The position numbers and the translations under genes are program-made. A stretch of DNA of 64,000 nucleotides, taken from NCBI GenBank assembly GCA_035048485.1, contig CM068581.1, forward strand, positions 67,551,881 to 67,615,880, in the 5' to 3' direction. Positions 1 through 13,300 of the stretch are shown here, piece after piece. How positions within the stretch are numbered: the first letter of the stretch is position 1; every line of letters starts with the position of its first letter. This DNA comes from Pteria penguin (Eukaryota; Mollusca; Bivalvia; Pterioida; Pteriidae). The notes beneath the pieces are model-generated. The model worked only from the letters and a program-made list of their open reading frames with translations. It had not been told where the DNA came from and did no database searches.

Positions 1-1317
1 TTGTCAGTTTAAAAGCAACTTTTGAAACTGATGACTAAATATAGAAGTAACCCTCTCACATAAGGCATTTTTCATTCTCATGAATCTGTTTATAATGTCA
101 TAAATAGAACGATTGAAAATGGTCTAAATATCTCATTCTTTTACGTACCATGGAAGGGTGAATAAACCTTATATAATGGGGAAAAAATGCGTTGTTTACA
201 AAATTAATTATCATACATATTAACTTTTCAATATATATCACAGTGAAATACTTCAAGCATAGCCTTCTCATCGAACACTCTCCTGATATAAGAAGTTTGT
301 GTGCTATTCTCTCTCTTCGTAAACATCATTAAAGTAATTTTGCATACCTTATTACACACACTTAAGTGTCTATAAACAAAGCACTTCCGTGGAGGAGAAA
401 GGGTGATCGCTCATAAAGACATCGGTAGGATGAATAAATATATTTAGGACCCTTACTCTTTATTGATTTTGCACAGTGTGATACGATCAGACGTTATTCT
501 GATCGACTTATTGGGACGGGTGAACGTTTGTTGTTGAAGCTGAAAAGTTTTTTCATTTTCCTATTCGAACACGCAGAGAGAGAGAGAGAGATAGAGAGAG
601 AGAGAGTAATCACATGGACACATATACAAATATAATAAGGGATATAACTAAATAGGCGTAATAGCAACAACAAAGTTAATTTTAAAACATAAAATCCATT
701 TATGTTTTCATAGAAAAGCCTCTCTGAAGGAGTTTCTAGGTAGACAGTACCAATAATTAGTAAATGGCATTCCTCTAACCTAGGCGCCTACGCCGATGTT
801 TGAGAATAATAATAACAGACTAGGAAACTTCATTTTAAACTAATTTCATTGAAATTTTATAATCTTCGTTGATGAAAATACATATATGATATGTCTCATT
901 CAAAACCCCATACCTGCCTTCACTCATTGTTACCTTTTGGGAAAAATTAAAAGTGTATTGGAAATGATGACAGAAAACCCACACAAAGTGTGTCGATATT
1001 AGCGTGTTCAGTTCTCCAATCATAGGTGAGCTAAATAAACCATGTACGACTTTACCAATTGACACACTTTCAAAACAAGGAAAAATAAAGATAACAAACT
1101 TCGGTGCCAAGTGTCTGGATGATAACGGACAGATAATATATATTTTTACACAAAAGCGCGCGCTAATCGAGATCTCCCCCTAACATGATGTTATATTTTC
1201 CACCTATCCATTGGACATGTGTTCCTGCTCATACAAATCAGAAACCAGCGACTAACATAAAGAAACAAGACAAGGGAATGAAGGTTATCGTTAACGTAAA
1301 TACACATTTTGTCTTAC
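1..1317. other. Repeat-poor AT-rich stretch left of the GTPase exon
   Basis: I see no exon that I can support here. An (AG)n microsatellite lies at about 575-606. The GTPase gene reads leftwards through this stretch. Its exon at 1318-1391 ends with a good donor, so the remaining exons must lie here or beyond the left edge. I searched for the switch-II and G4/G5 region on the minus strand and did not find it. Confidence 0.5.
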
Positions 1318-1391
1318 CAATCCGGCTGTGTCCAAGATTTCCATTCGAACATCTTCATCGTCAACTGCTGTGTAGCATTTGTAGATACTTT
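1318..1391 (-). CDS. RERG-like GTPase exon with the G3 (DTAG) motif
   Basis: This is a 74-nt exon. The acceptor follows a T-rich tract ending TTTTTTGCAG and the donor is GTAAGA. It starts by completing the Glu codon split by the previous intron and ends in phase 0 right after DTAGL. Canonical Ras proteins have Gln at the residue after DTAG, and Leu here would be expected to impair intrinsic hydrolysis. The last codon, TTG, touches the donor, so a slightly different splice choice could change this residue. Confidence 0.85.
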
Positions 1392-4300
1392 CTGCAAAAA
1401 AGGGGGGAGAATATATCCAATCATTCACCGGTGTTAGGATGAATGTTAACATGTTTGTCTGGGAGTTATGATTACTTGTTTTGTTTCTGTTTTCCCACTT
1501 TTCTTGAATTGCTTCTATTTCGATACCTATTCCTTGTTTTTACTCTTGTTGTTCTTGTTGATTAGTAAGGTGGTTTTTATGGTAGTAGTCGCAGTTTTTC
1601 TAAAGTGATAATGTCATTGCCACAGATACCTGAATATAGTGCATGTCAAAAGTAATTTTGTTTTTTCGTGTATTCATATGTGTTTCATGTGTTTATCTAC
1701 GTCGCTGACCAGTTATAAGTCAGCCTTACAACAAGGAAAAAGAATAGGTATATTTAAAACACACACTCTCTCTCTCCAACAGACGAAATGCGATGAGGAT
1801 TTCCCCTGTGGTCATTGTATCGTAATCACAACCTCTAACAAAGACACAAGCCAATGCCTTACAGAACTAACTATCGCATCCTCTCTCTCTCTCTCTCTCT
1901 CTCTCTACTTGTCATGGTATCCAGCTATTAACCTGGTGAAAGCTGGCTAAATTTCCCGAATGTGCAAGTGTCCGTTCATAAACGCATATTGCCGAATGCT
2001 CAATGATCTTATTTAATAAAAATATATGTACATCAAGTAAGTGTTCAATAACCTAAAGAAAAGGATGTTTAGTCAGGTGTTTGCGAGAGCAGACAATTTG
2101 AAGTTTCTCTCTTGGATACCCTGTCTGAATAATTCAATTAACATTACTCAGCTGTCTGTCAATAACTGTGCTCCATGACGTAGGCAATGGGGATATTTTA
2201 CGCAGATAGATCGACTTTCAAAACATGCTTATGTTCGATAAATGCGCAAAGCGGTGCTCAAAATATATCAAACATTGAAACAACCTGTCAATCATATCGT
2301 AAATATATCTAATTCAGTTTTTATCGAAATGTTGATACAAAGACAACAAAATAAAACAAATTACCTACGGAGTGTGATGTTCCTGGAAACCTTTTGTGGC
2401 CTGCAAATATAGTTAAATGGAGGTGTGACCGATGACAGGCGACTAGCAAACAAGAGACAAACGGACGAAAAGACGACGGGTGATAGGCGGACAAAGAGAT
2501 AAGCGGACGAATAGACGATGGTTGACAAGCTTAGAAACATACGAACAAACAGATGACAAGTGACACGACAACAATACAAGAGAACGTACACGTACAGCAA
2601 GGCGACGGGCGGACACAGACAAACGGACAAACATAACCCAAAACAAAGACGGACGAGAGACGACAAATGGCAAGCAAACAGAGGGAAAAACGGAAGGATA
2701 AGACAACAGATGGCTGGTGAACAAAGGAACAGACAGACAAACAGACGAAGGCTGACATGAAGACAGACAAGGGTGACAGGCGAACACGGACAAGCAGATC
2801 TTGAAACACGGACAAAAAGACGACGGGTGACAAATTAACAGACAGAAAACGAACGACTAGGACAACAGATGGTTGGTGGACAAAGTGATAGGCAGACAGA
2901 CAAAGGTAGAAATGCGGACAGACGACGGATGACAAACGGACAGAGAGAGAGAGAGAGAGAGAGAGATGACGGGTGACACACAGAAATAAGCAAATGACGG
3001 GTGATAGGTGAACAAAGAGACAAACGAACAGACGACGCGGACAAAAACAACGGGACGAAAAGACGACGAGTAACAAGTGGACTAAGAGACAAGACGGCAG
3101 ATGAGAGAGAGAGATGGAAGCGAACTTACCAACAGCCATACATGTAAGGTAGAAGACAGACATACGAACATATAAAAGATGACTGGCTGACAAAGAGACA
3201 ATTGTGTGGCAGATGGATACACGAAAAACACAAAAAACGATGAAGACAACGCAACCTTCAAGGGAATTCCTGAATTGTCAATATATCAGATTGTGTTTTC
3301 TTGTTTTCAGCCCCATTTGAAAACTCTAGACGTTATATGCACCGTAGGGTCACACCAACAAAGACATAATACGCATTGTAAGAATACATTGCGCGCTTCC
3401 TGCAGGGAAACAAATTATACAACAGCAAAGTTTTGACGGCTCTGTCCCGCAAGGGGAGGGAGCAGTCATCACCACAGACACTCTTATGATGAATAGCATA
3501 GATATGTAAATTAAGAATCTACATGTTCTGAAGTACATCCGGTATATACAATATCTTTTCCTTTTTATTGAAAAGAACTTTCCGATTCGTGAGCTCTCGC
3601 ATATTCCCAATGTGGCCTACGTCATCTACGTATATATTGTAAATTCCGAAGTTCGGAACGGTTGATTGAATGCTCTGTCTTTTTATTGTGAAGAATGAGT
3701 AAAAAGTAACAATAAAAGCGAATTATATTTTGTTTTTAGGAAGTTCACTTCTATGCAATGGTTACAATACCCTGACGTCAATTAAAACTTAAAAACTGAC
3801 ATTTTGATTTAAAGAGAGGGGGAGGTATATTGAAATAGTTTTAGTATGTGTGAACTCTCAGACTGGCTCTTTTCATGGAAATCCATATGCCAATACCTGT
3901 TCACCAACTCATATCACACAGTGTTAAAAAGGGAAAACTATAACGGATGATTCAAAATCCGGCTATTTCAGTGCTAAATGAATAGTTTCAAGTAAATCAA
4001 AGTCTCAATCCATCACGTCAATTGTTAAAATGTAACAGAAATGAAACATTGCAGCGTCTGCAAAACTGATAGTCAGATCGGCCATTGAACCTTGAATAAT
4101 TATGTTCTGCCCTGTTTCTTATTTTGTGATTTAAAGGGGATTTCCTTATCTTTTTCAAAGTTTATCAGAACCCTTTCTATAAAGCAATGTTTCACAGCAA
4201 GACACAATGTTGAATTAATGTTATCAAACACCGAACAACTGGTTACATGCATCGTTGTTTTCAATCGGCTTTTTTACAACATTTTAGCAATAAACGATGA

Positions 4301-7300
4301 TTGGGTTACACAAAGAACCACAGGAGCATTCGATCCATTTCTGTTTATCAGTCCTCCACGAGATTACTCAATTCGACCTCTTTTCTCTTTTAATCCCCTA
4401 ATCAAGATTCAAACCTCAATCATTTAATGACTCTGCATCTTCCGCAGATGGCACATGTTATAAACGTAAAGAAAAATTCGAACACTCCACGTGAATTTTA
4501 TTATAGTTGCAGGTTTATCTATTGCATATGGTTGTAATTTACATTATGCCCAATTTTCATTACTTTGATAACCATAATGACAGAGACAGTATAATTCCTA
4601 AACCGTTTTCCTTTTGTGCGTTGTTTTTGCTTTCGCTTTATGATCTTGTGAAAGGACAAACAAAACCATATTTCGGCCATGCCGCTTACATCGTCCACTT
4701 GTTTTATAATATGTAATTATTTTTGAAAATATCTAAGGGTTACAACTACAATATCAATTAAAGCTATGGTGGTGGTATTCTGTATTTATGATCATGTGAT
4801 GGTCGTGGTATTCCTACCATGGATAGAGATGACAATAGATATATATTATTTTGATTATTTTTTTTGGGGGGGGAGGGGGGTGGAGGTGGGTTAATTTCTG
4901 TATTATGTCGCATCAAAATCGTTGCACTTAAATGCACAGAAATTAAGACCGTTGCATTGGACCAACCCGAAGTAGTAGGAAATCTTCCACGTGCCATGCC
5001 TACCGTGACCTGAGATCTCATGCAGTGTTTACTGTCTCATCCGAAAGAGGGGACACCGAAGGATTCGATCTCTGGACCTCTCGGTCACGATACAAGTATC
5101 TAACAGACAGAGATACGTCGGTTATGTATGATTATTTTTTAATATTGGTTGTGGTTACTGGTGTTTTGGTGTAGTGAACGACAGAGGTTACATTAGGGTG
5201 GTGTTAATGTAGGGCAAGTGCAAGTGGTGGTGTAGATTGTTATTGGTATCGATAATAGTAATGATAGTGGTGGTGGTATCGGTGGTGGTAGTGATGATGG
5301 TGGTGGTGGTGTCGGTGGTGGTAGTGATGATGGTGGTGGTGGTGTCGGTGGTGGTAGTGGCTGCGTATGTAATAATGTTGGTATTAGTGGCGCTGTTATA
5401 TTGGTTACAGACATGGAGTTAATGGTTACTGAATAACGATAATACTAAATAAATGCGCTTACCTAGAGTTGGACAATATTCTCCAATAAAACGCTTCGTA
5501 AGGAATCGAACAGTAAGTGCTGTAAAAACAACATACAAAATTGATAATGATGTAGTACATTTTGATACTGAAGGACAATATCTTCAGATATAATTATTTT
5601 AACATCAAATGTTACTTGCATATAATACATTGAAAAGGTCGAATGTTTCCCTTAACGTACAAACAACAGCAAAAGATAAAGAGAAAATGTAATACAAAAG
5701 ACTCATATGTTTGTTCGATTACAATGGAATAAAGCTTAAACGAAATAAATTATTTGATTCGGATGAACAAGAGCAATGCCTATTGCGGCAAAATACGCCA
5801 GTCGCTTAGTTTGAAGGGGATTTTGAAAGAATGGAAACATTCCCTCTTAAGTTGTTACATTCTCAATAGTTCATCCTATATCATGCCTACAAGGAATTCT
5901 AACCAAGTAGTAGTATAACCTTCACCTCTGACCTTGAAAAACAATAAGCGTCTTTGTCTTGGCATGAGGAGTAAGTGTACCAAGTTTGGCAGTTCTAACC
6001 CCAAAAGTTTGGGTTGTACCATGTTTACAGGGGTTTCCTACCAAGTAGTAATTCCACCCTGACCTTTGACTTCTGACTTTGGAAAACAATAGGCGTCTTT
6101 GTCTTGGCATAAAGAGTAAAGGTACACTAGCCCCAACGGTTTTATCTGTATCCTGTCTACAAGGTTTCCTACCAAGTAGTACTACGTTCTTGACCTTTGA
6201 CCTTGAAAAACAGTAGGAGTCTTTGTCTTGGCATGAAAAGTAAGTGTATCAAATTTGACAGTTTTAGCCCCAACGGTTTGGTCTGTATCCGGCCCAAAAT
6301 GTTGTTCCTACTAAGCAGTACTATGAACTTGACTTTTGACCTCTGACCTTGAAAAATAATAGGCGTCTTTGTCTTTGCATGAAGTGTACCAAGATTGATA
6401 GTCTTAGCCCTAACGGTTTGGCCTATATCCTGACAGACGTACAGACGGACGACATCATACCATAATATATCTCGTCAAAGACGGGCGTATAAAAACTTAA
6501 CTATGTATGCATTGCAATTAAAAGTCTTTTCTGTAATTTCGATGCTTTACGACAGATTCAAATGACAAAATCTAACAACATCTCGTAACAGTTCGTGTTA
6601 GATTAACCGTTCGGTAGGACATGCTGGACTTTGTTAGCAAAGGTCTGCGTCTGAATGTTTTTCTCCATAAATAGTCATGTACTAAAACAAATACATAACG
6701 TCACCGAAAAGTCCCTACTAACGTGGACATTTACAGAATGATGTTAATCTGGTTAAAAAGCACATCTTGGAGCAACTAAAACATAAGACTAATTCTAATT
6801 ACAATGTATACATATTATCATAATATTATTTCAAATATTATCTGCACTATCGTTTCGCGTATAAAATCCTCACTAGTAATGTTGAAAACCAAATTTACGA
6901 TAGTACCATATGTTTGTGAACATATGGAAACATTAGTGAATATAACATTACAAGAGCAACGCCAACGTAGCATACCCCCCCCCCCCCCCCATTCTTGGTT
7001 ATTTTTTTAACGTGGGCATAAAGCACTAACACTTTTTTCAGTTTTTCTATATCGGTGATTTTCGATTATTGAGAACTGAATAGGAATCAGCATATTATCC
7101 GAATCAGCAATCAGTCATCGGCAATAATCATCTCATCACTGTGCATAATAAAACTTGACCGAGATATCTTCATGATGTATCTTTACCAAACATCAATTCA
7201 ATATCTTTATCTATTCCTGATTAATGAGCTGAAACCGCATATTGTAAGAAATTTTTGAAGTCCAAGGGGATAACTCTCACAAAAATTATTGTACCATAAC

Positions 7301-10300
7301 GGAATTTGATTTTGTCCAAAATATCCTTTAGATGTATCAGTATATCAAATATAAATTCAATATCTTTATTGGCTCCAGAGATATTTTGCGGAAACTGCAT
7401 ATTTTAAGAAATTGTTTAAGTACAAGGGGAATAACTCTGACAAAAATTACTGAACCATAATCAAATTTAAACTTGACCTAGATATATTTGTATCCGTTCC
7501 TGAGATAATGTGCGGAAACTGCTAATTTTAAGAAATTTCCGAAATCCAAAGAGGATAACTCTCACAAAAATTATTAAACCATGATTAAATTTAATCTTCA
7601 CCTAAATATCCTTTAGATGTATCACTATGTCAAATATCAATTCAATATATTTATTGTTTCCAGCAATGATGTGTGGAAACTGCTAATTTTAAGAATTTTT
7701 TAAGTCCAAGGGGAATAACTCTGACAAAAATTATTGAACAATAACCAAGTGAGAACTTGACTTAGATATCCTTGAGATGTATTTGTATACCAAATATCAA
7801 TTCAATATCTTCTTTGGTTCCGGAGATAATGAACGGAAACTGTAAATGAACCGACCGGTAGACCGATGGACCGACCGACAGCAGCAAAAAATATGCCCCT
7901 CCTTCTTCGAAATGTGTGTGTGTAGGGGGGGGGGGCATAAAATATGGTGCTGATAATTATGTACTATTAGTACAGTGCAAACTAGGAGTGCATCAAGATT
8001 TTTTTTCATGAGGAGGTCCCCCCAATAAAATTTTAGTGTAAACTTTATTAAAAGGAACAAAAAAGATGCAAAAAACAAAACAGAACAAAAATACAATAAT
8101 CCCCCCCCCCAAAAAAAATCCCAAAGAAGAAAATAAAACATGAAAAACCACAGAATTTCAGGGTAGGTTTAGAAACAACCCCCCCCCCCGCCCCCTTTCC
8201 TATCCATCCCTATGGATCCCCGCGCATGCAATTATGAACGTTTATAACCAGATATTTTGGTCCCTAGTGCAATGTCATTTATAGGACTCAAAACAAATAT
8301 GTCTTTGAATACCAATTTAATTGAACTGAAATCAAGAATTATAATGGATATCCTCGGAATCATAGGGACCACCAGCTGTATAAGATTGATGTCATCTGAA
8401 CTTGCATTAGATTATTACAACATAAGAAATAAGTACGTGTACTTTTGAATTCCTAAATAGCGTTATAAAATAATGAGCTTTAACACTCAGATTCCTCAAA
8501 AATATGTTTGTTTTTGTTATCATTTTGTACTAACTTCACCGATGGTGGATTATAAGGCATGAATTTATATATGTTGTTAATCATTAAGAACAGTGCATTC
8601 TCTGATATGCACCGAGGAACCTCAAACAAATATTGTAAAGGAATGTTCATATTATTTCATGGATTTACATTAAAAAGGTTCAATTTTGAAAAAAAAATTG
8701 AAAAAAAGAATCTTATAATTTTGTAGCAAGTTTTGGTTTGTGAAAACATTTTTACTAACAAATACTGGGTAAGCATTACGATTGACATTTCCAATGATAA
8801 TTAATTGAATTTATTGAATTATATTAGTGTAAAAAACAAACAGGTTCAAAATTTAAAATGTCTATACCTACTTGTACTTTACAGCATCCTGATAGTAATT
8901 TTTCAGTAAACTTCTGGTAAATCATATGAAGGCTACTTTTTATCCAGATTTCGAAAATTTAACAAATAACCAAACTTGGAAATTTCCAAACATATTGAAC
9001 ATGTATTTCTGGTATAAAACCTTTATCAGAAGTACTAAGATTTAGATTAGATATGGTATAAGTATTGTCATTATAGACCTCTCACACATTAATGCGGGAC
9101 TCACGTTTTGGTTGGCAAAATCGGAACTGTTCCCTAAAAACAACGTCAGAGACAACTTCTTATTATGACGTCAAAACTTTTACGGGAAACGTTATCCTTT
9201 GCCAACTAAAATGTCAGTCCCGCAGTAACAGTGACAGGGCGTATCCGTAGATGTCATCTTTATTGTCTTACAATGACACATCACAATTTTAATTTCAATG
9301 ACGTCATTTGCTGATGATGTCATAAGCATAATAATTGAAAGTCTGCTAAACGTTACTTTGTTGTTGAAAACAGAAATGGATCAATGTATTAGGGACTATT
9401 TGTATACAATACATTTACACACAAATTATATATTTGGCACAAACACTCTTTGCCGCAAATTTTCGGCCTCCTGGCCTTTATCAAACAATAGTTAGAATAG
9501 TACATTAGATCTACGTAACATCCATCTTTACATGTCTAATATATACAGAAGCTTGTTTAGGATAGAATAAGTAGTCCTCCAAAGTGAAGTAAAATACACT
9601 AAAAGAAACAAAAAGTTTTTCTAACAATTGCTTGATAAAGGCCAGGAGGCCGAAAATTTGCGGCAAAGAGTGTTTGTGTTGTTTCTTTTAGAAGCTTGTT
9701 TATATTAGACATGTAAAGATGGATGTTACGTAGATCTACTGTACTATTCTAACTATTGCTTGATAAAGGCCATGAGGCCGAAAATTTGCAGCAAAGAGTG
9801 TTTGTGTTATTTCTTTTAGTATATTTTACTTCTCTTTGGAGAACTACTTATTATATCTTGTATAATCGGCGTTTGAGATGCCATAATTTTGGGTTCCTGT
9901 AATTCAGGTTATTCGACATGAATAGTTGTGTAGTGAAAAACACCGGAAATGTCGATATTATCATTTCATTTTCTTAGATATACAAACTTCTCTATGAAAC
10001 AAATAATATTTACATTGCCAATGTTTCCATCATACAAATCGAACAGATGTGTTAATACATCATGAAGAGAGATCCATTCTAGGCTAATAATTAGAACGAA
10101 ATTATGAAGTGCAGTGTAGATTGGTCATTATTGGCACAAGGGCACAATGACCTATTTAGAGCGAGTTCAATTAATCTAGGTCATGTAAATATAGTTGACC
10201 AAAATAATCTTTCATATTTCTGACGGCCGGGTTCCTCTTCAACACAGTAACAGGTGCCAATTCCATTTTCTAAAATCCATGATCAAAGAAAAGATCCCAA

Positions 10301-13300
10301 ACAATCAAAATAAAATGATGTTTATGAGAATGCTAGAACATAGCAGCTGGAATATCATGCCTGCACGGTATGTTTCCATTTTACAAATTTCCACCTTTAA
10401 TTGTATGCCATAAAATCTGAAGGCAGCGGCTTACAGGTGAGAGCAAATGTCCATAAATTTAATGCCGAAAAATAGCACAATATAAAAAGAGTAAGCGTTA
10501 AGGGGCCGTTTAGAACAATTTGAACTATAAAATGGCAGCACACACTCTTGATCAAAATGCTTTTCAAAACATCATTCATTGAGCATCCTTTACAATGGCA
10601 AACCGGCGGAGCTCAGTCGGTAGTGTGTTGGACCGTGACCGTAAAATCCCAGGTCCGAGTCCCATCAGAGGCTCCTCGGTGTCGTCAACAAAAAACCGAT
10701 GTCCCTCGGCACGATAGACATCCTCATGTTAAAGATCTCTCAATGTCTCAGACACGCAAACTGAGGACCCATTGGCACTGATGATATATTAAGTACGTCA
10801 AAGATTCCTCAATGTCTCGGTTCTGAAAAGATTCCCCAATGTATCGGGCACATGAACCGAGGTCCCCTGGTATGGTAGACGTTAGTACATGAAATATCCC
10901 TCAATGTATCGGGCACGTAAACGGAGGTCCCTTGGTATATTGATGTTAATAAGTAAAGATCCCCCAATGCCTCGGGCACGTGAACCGAGGTCCCTTGGTA
11001 TGGTGACGTTACTATGGTAAGATCTCTCAATGCCTCGGGCATGAGATCCCCTATTGGTTCGGATGGGTTCGTAACATAGGTGTGAATTTCTCATCAGACA
11101 GCTGTTATCATCTTAAGTGAAATATTCTTCGTATGATGTATTCATAATGACAGTTCTTGACCAAGAGGTTCTGTTGTCAAGTGCATCGTTGACGGCCATT
11201 TTTCGAACATTCTTTCTCACATTGAAAATGTTGATTTTTTATAAAATATTAAATGTGATTTTGATTCAGGAAATATTTTTTTCATAGTCTCAACCAAAAA
11301 AGTTAAGGAGTTAAACTCGCCACAATTCATCCCCATGTTTAGCATATTACAAACTCAGAATGGTTCATTCGACCAACGAAGAGACATATTTACTTTTTTA
11401 TAAATATTAACAAGAACGCATGCTATTCATCCTTTCCATGCTTAAAACAATGTTTGAATGGGTAAGGAAGCAAGATATAGCAAGTATCTCCTATCATTTT
11501 TTACACAAACCGAAATATTTTGCGATGTTTCTATGCCATTCACGGCGGGCGTTGTAAGACAACCAGGGGATGCTTACTTGCCTGGTCTAACCTCTGATAT
11601 CTATTGTTCATTGAGGTTAATTGTCGTTATATGGCATCAGTTTCTTAAGTACATTACATGTACCTATCTACAATCAAGTCGCAAAATCTGGTATATTCCA
11701 AACGTATGAAGTATGCGTACCGCCTATATATTTATGTAAGTATTAATGATAAGTACACTAAATTCATATAATTCTAGAAGCGTCTTTTACTCAGCATGTG
11801 AGGATTAGTATAAGATCCCATCGTGTGCTTTGAACTATCTGAACGATAAAATTAAAAGAGCAGGGCGAGATTATTTTGTATAAACCATTGGCTCAAGAGT
11901 AACCTCTCATACAGTGTGCTACATTGCAATGCGTATGTAAGACCTCTTCTTGTGTTTTTATCCCTGAAAAAAGCGAGATCGACTGGGAGGAGTTCGACGA
12001 CAGAATCATTTTCAACCCAACGATTTACATATTATACAAAGTCAAGAGAACTCATCTTTCTTTACGCACACAGGGATTTAAATCATGCCTCCTACCGTGC
12101 CCGAACAGCGAAACTGACAGAGAAGTGGCCAACAACAAAATTATGATTTCAAACGTATCTCTATATTACACGAAGATGAAAGAAGCATCTTTCTCCCGGT
12201 AGGCACGGATTTAAAGAACACCTCATTCTGAGCCCTAACAGCGAATCTGACAGAAAAACATTATCTCCTCACACAAATGCTTCAAAAATCATGTTGTAGC
12301 AAAATACCAAGGCAAATATCTTCTTCTTCTCGGAAAAATTGGAACACCTAAATTAACAGGGAGAAAGTCAACAGCCAAGTAATTTATGAGCACTACTTCT
12401 CTACACTTGATACAAGAAATATATTTTATCAAGTGGGAATGGCTTAATACAAAAAGCTCCCTGTTTGTACTTCGAACACACAGAACGTCAAATCAGAGAG
12501 AGAGAAGGTCAACAGAAAAATTATGATAACCAAACATCTCTATCTCCACAAATACTGATTCAACGTGCCGAAACTAAGATATGCTTTATCAAATAGCCAC
12601 ATCAAAGGAACACATATTTCAAACTCCACTCGAAAGGTGTCAGGGATGGGTCAGTAATCTTGAATCGACTCGGTCATTTCAATTATCTATAAATAATATT
12701 TTCCTTTGAATATGTCGTAACTGCCAACTTGAACTTTGTTTGAATATCCTGTATGCTAACAGCTGAGATGCGCGTTTTTAATCATTATGAATAAATAAAT
12801 GTTCGCGGGATGTTTCAACAGATAAGCGTCCCTCATCCAGCGGAGCTATAAGATTTGCTCTCCCTTACTACCAATCCTTCGTATGTTTTTATTGATAATT
12901 TGTTATAGTACCAAAATGCAAAATACTTTAAAGCATGCCCTTCAATACATAAACATGTCGATATTGGGGTTTTATATCTTCACAATGCATAAAATGCACC
13001 TTTAAGTGTCTTATCGTTTTATCAGGAGTCGATCTATGCGATAAGATTTTATTGCGCCTGCCTTTTTATCTTTATAGTCCGCTTCAAAGAGATTCAAATT
13101 TCACATGCATGTCTTTGTTTTAAATCTGAAACCTTCCACCTTCATGACTAAATAGCATTGTAAAATCCGTTGTTTCAGAATAAATCAATATTTTGTGTAA
13201 ACTGCATTTACACTATTTAAACGATTTATACGAATGTAAATTCAAACGGTATATAAGAGAAAAAAACAGAAGACGTCTAACAAAGCTGTTTGACACAAAT

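Noticed and set aside
2361..3193. Minus-strand ORFs of 85-220 codons
   Set aside because: They are products of a T-poor GAC-rich repeat. The protein is a Ser/Leu/Val/Cys/Arg mixture with internal repetition and no domain.
3350..3450. Possible GTPase switch-I exon (AAGCGCGCAATG region, acceptor CCCTGCAG)
   Set aside because: The frame gives no RFLTKR-like motif. The true exon was found at 5463-5519 with matching phase.
5193..5422. Pro/Thr-rich and Val-rich ORFs
   Set aside because: Translation of the GTGGTG minisatellite on either strand.
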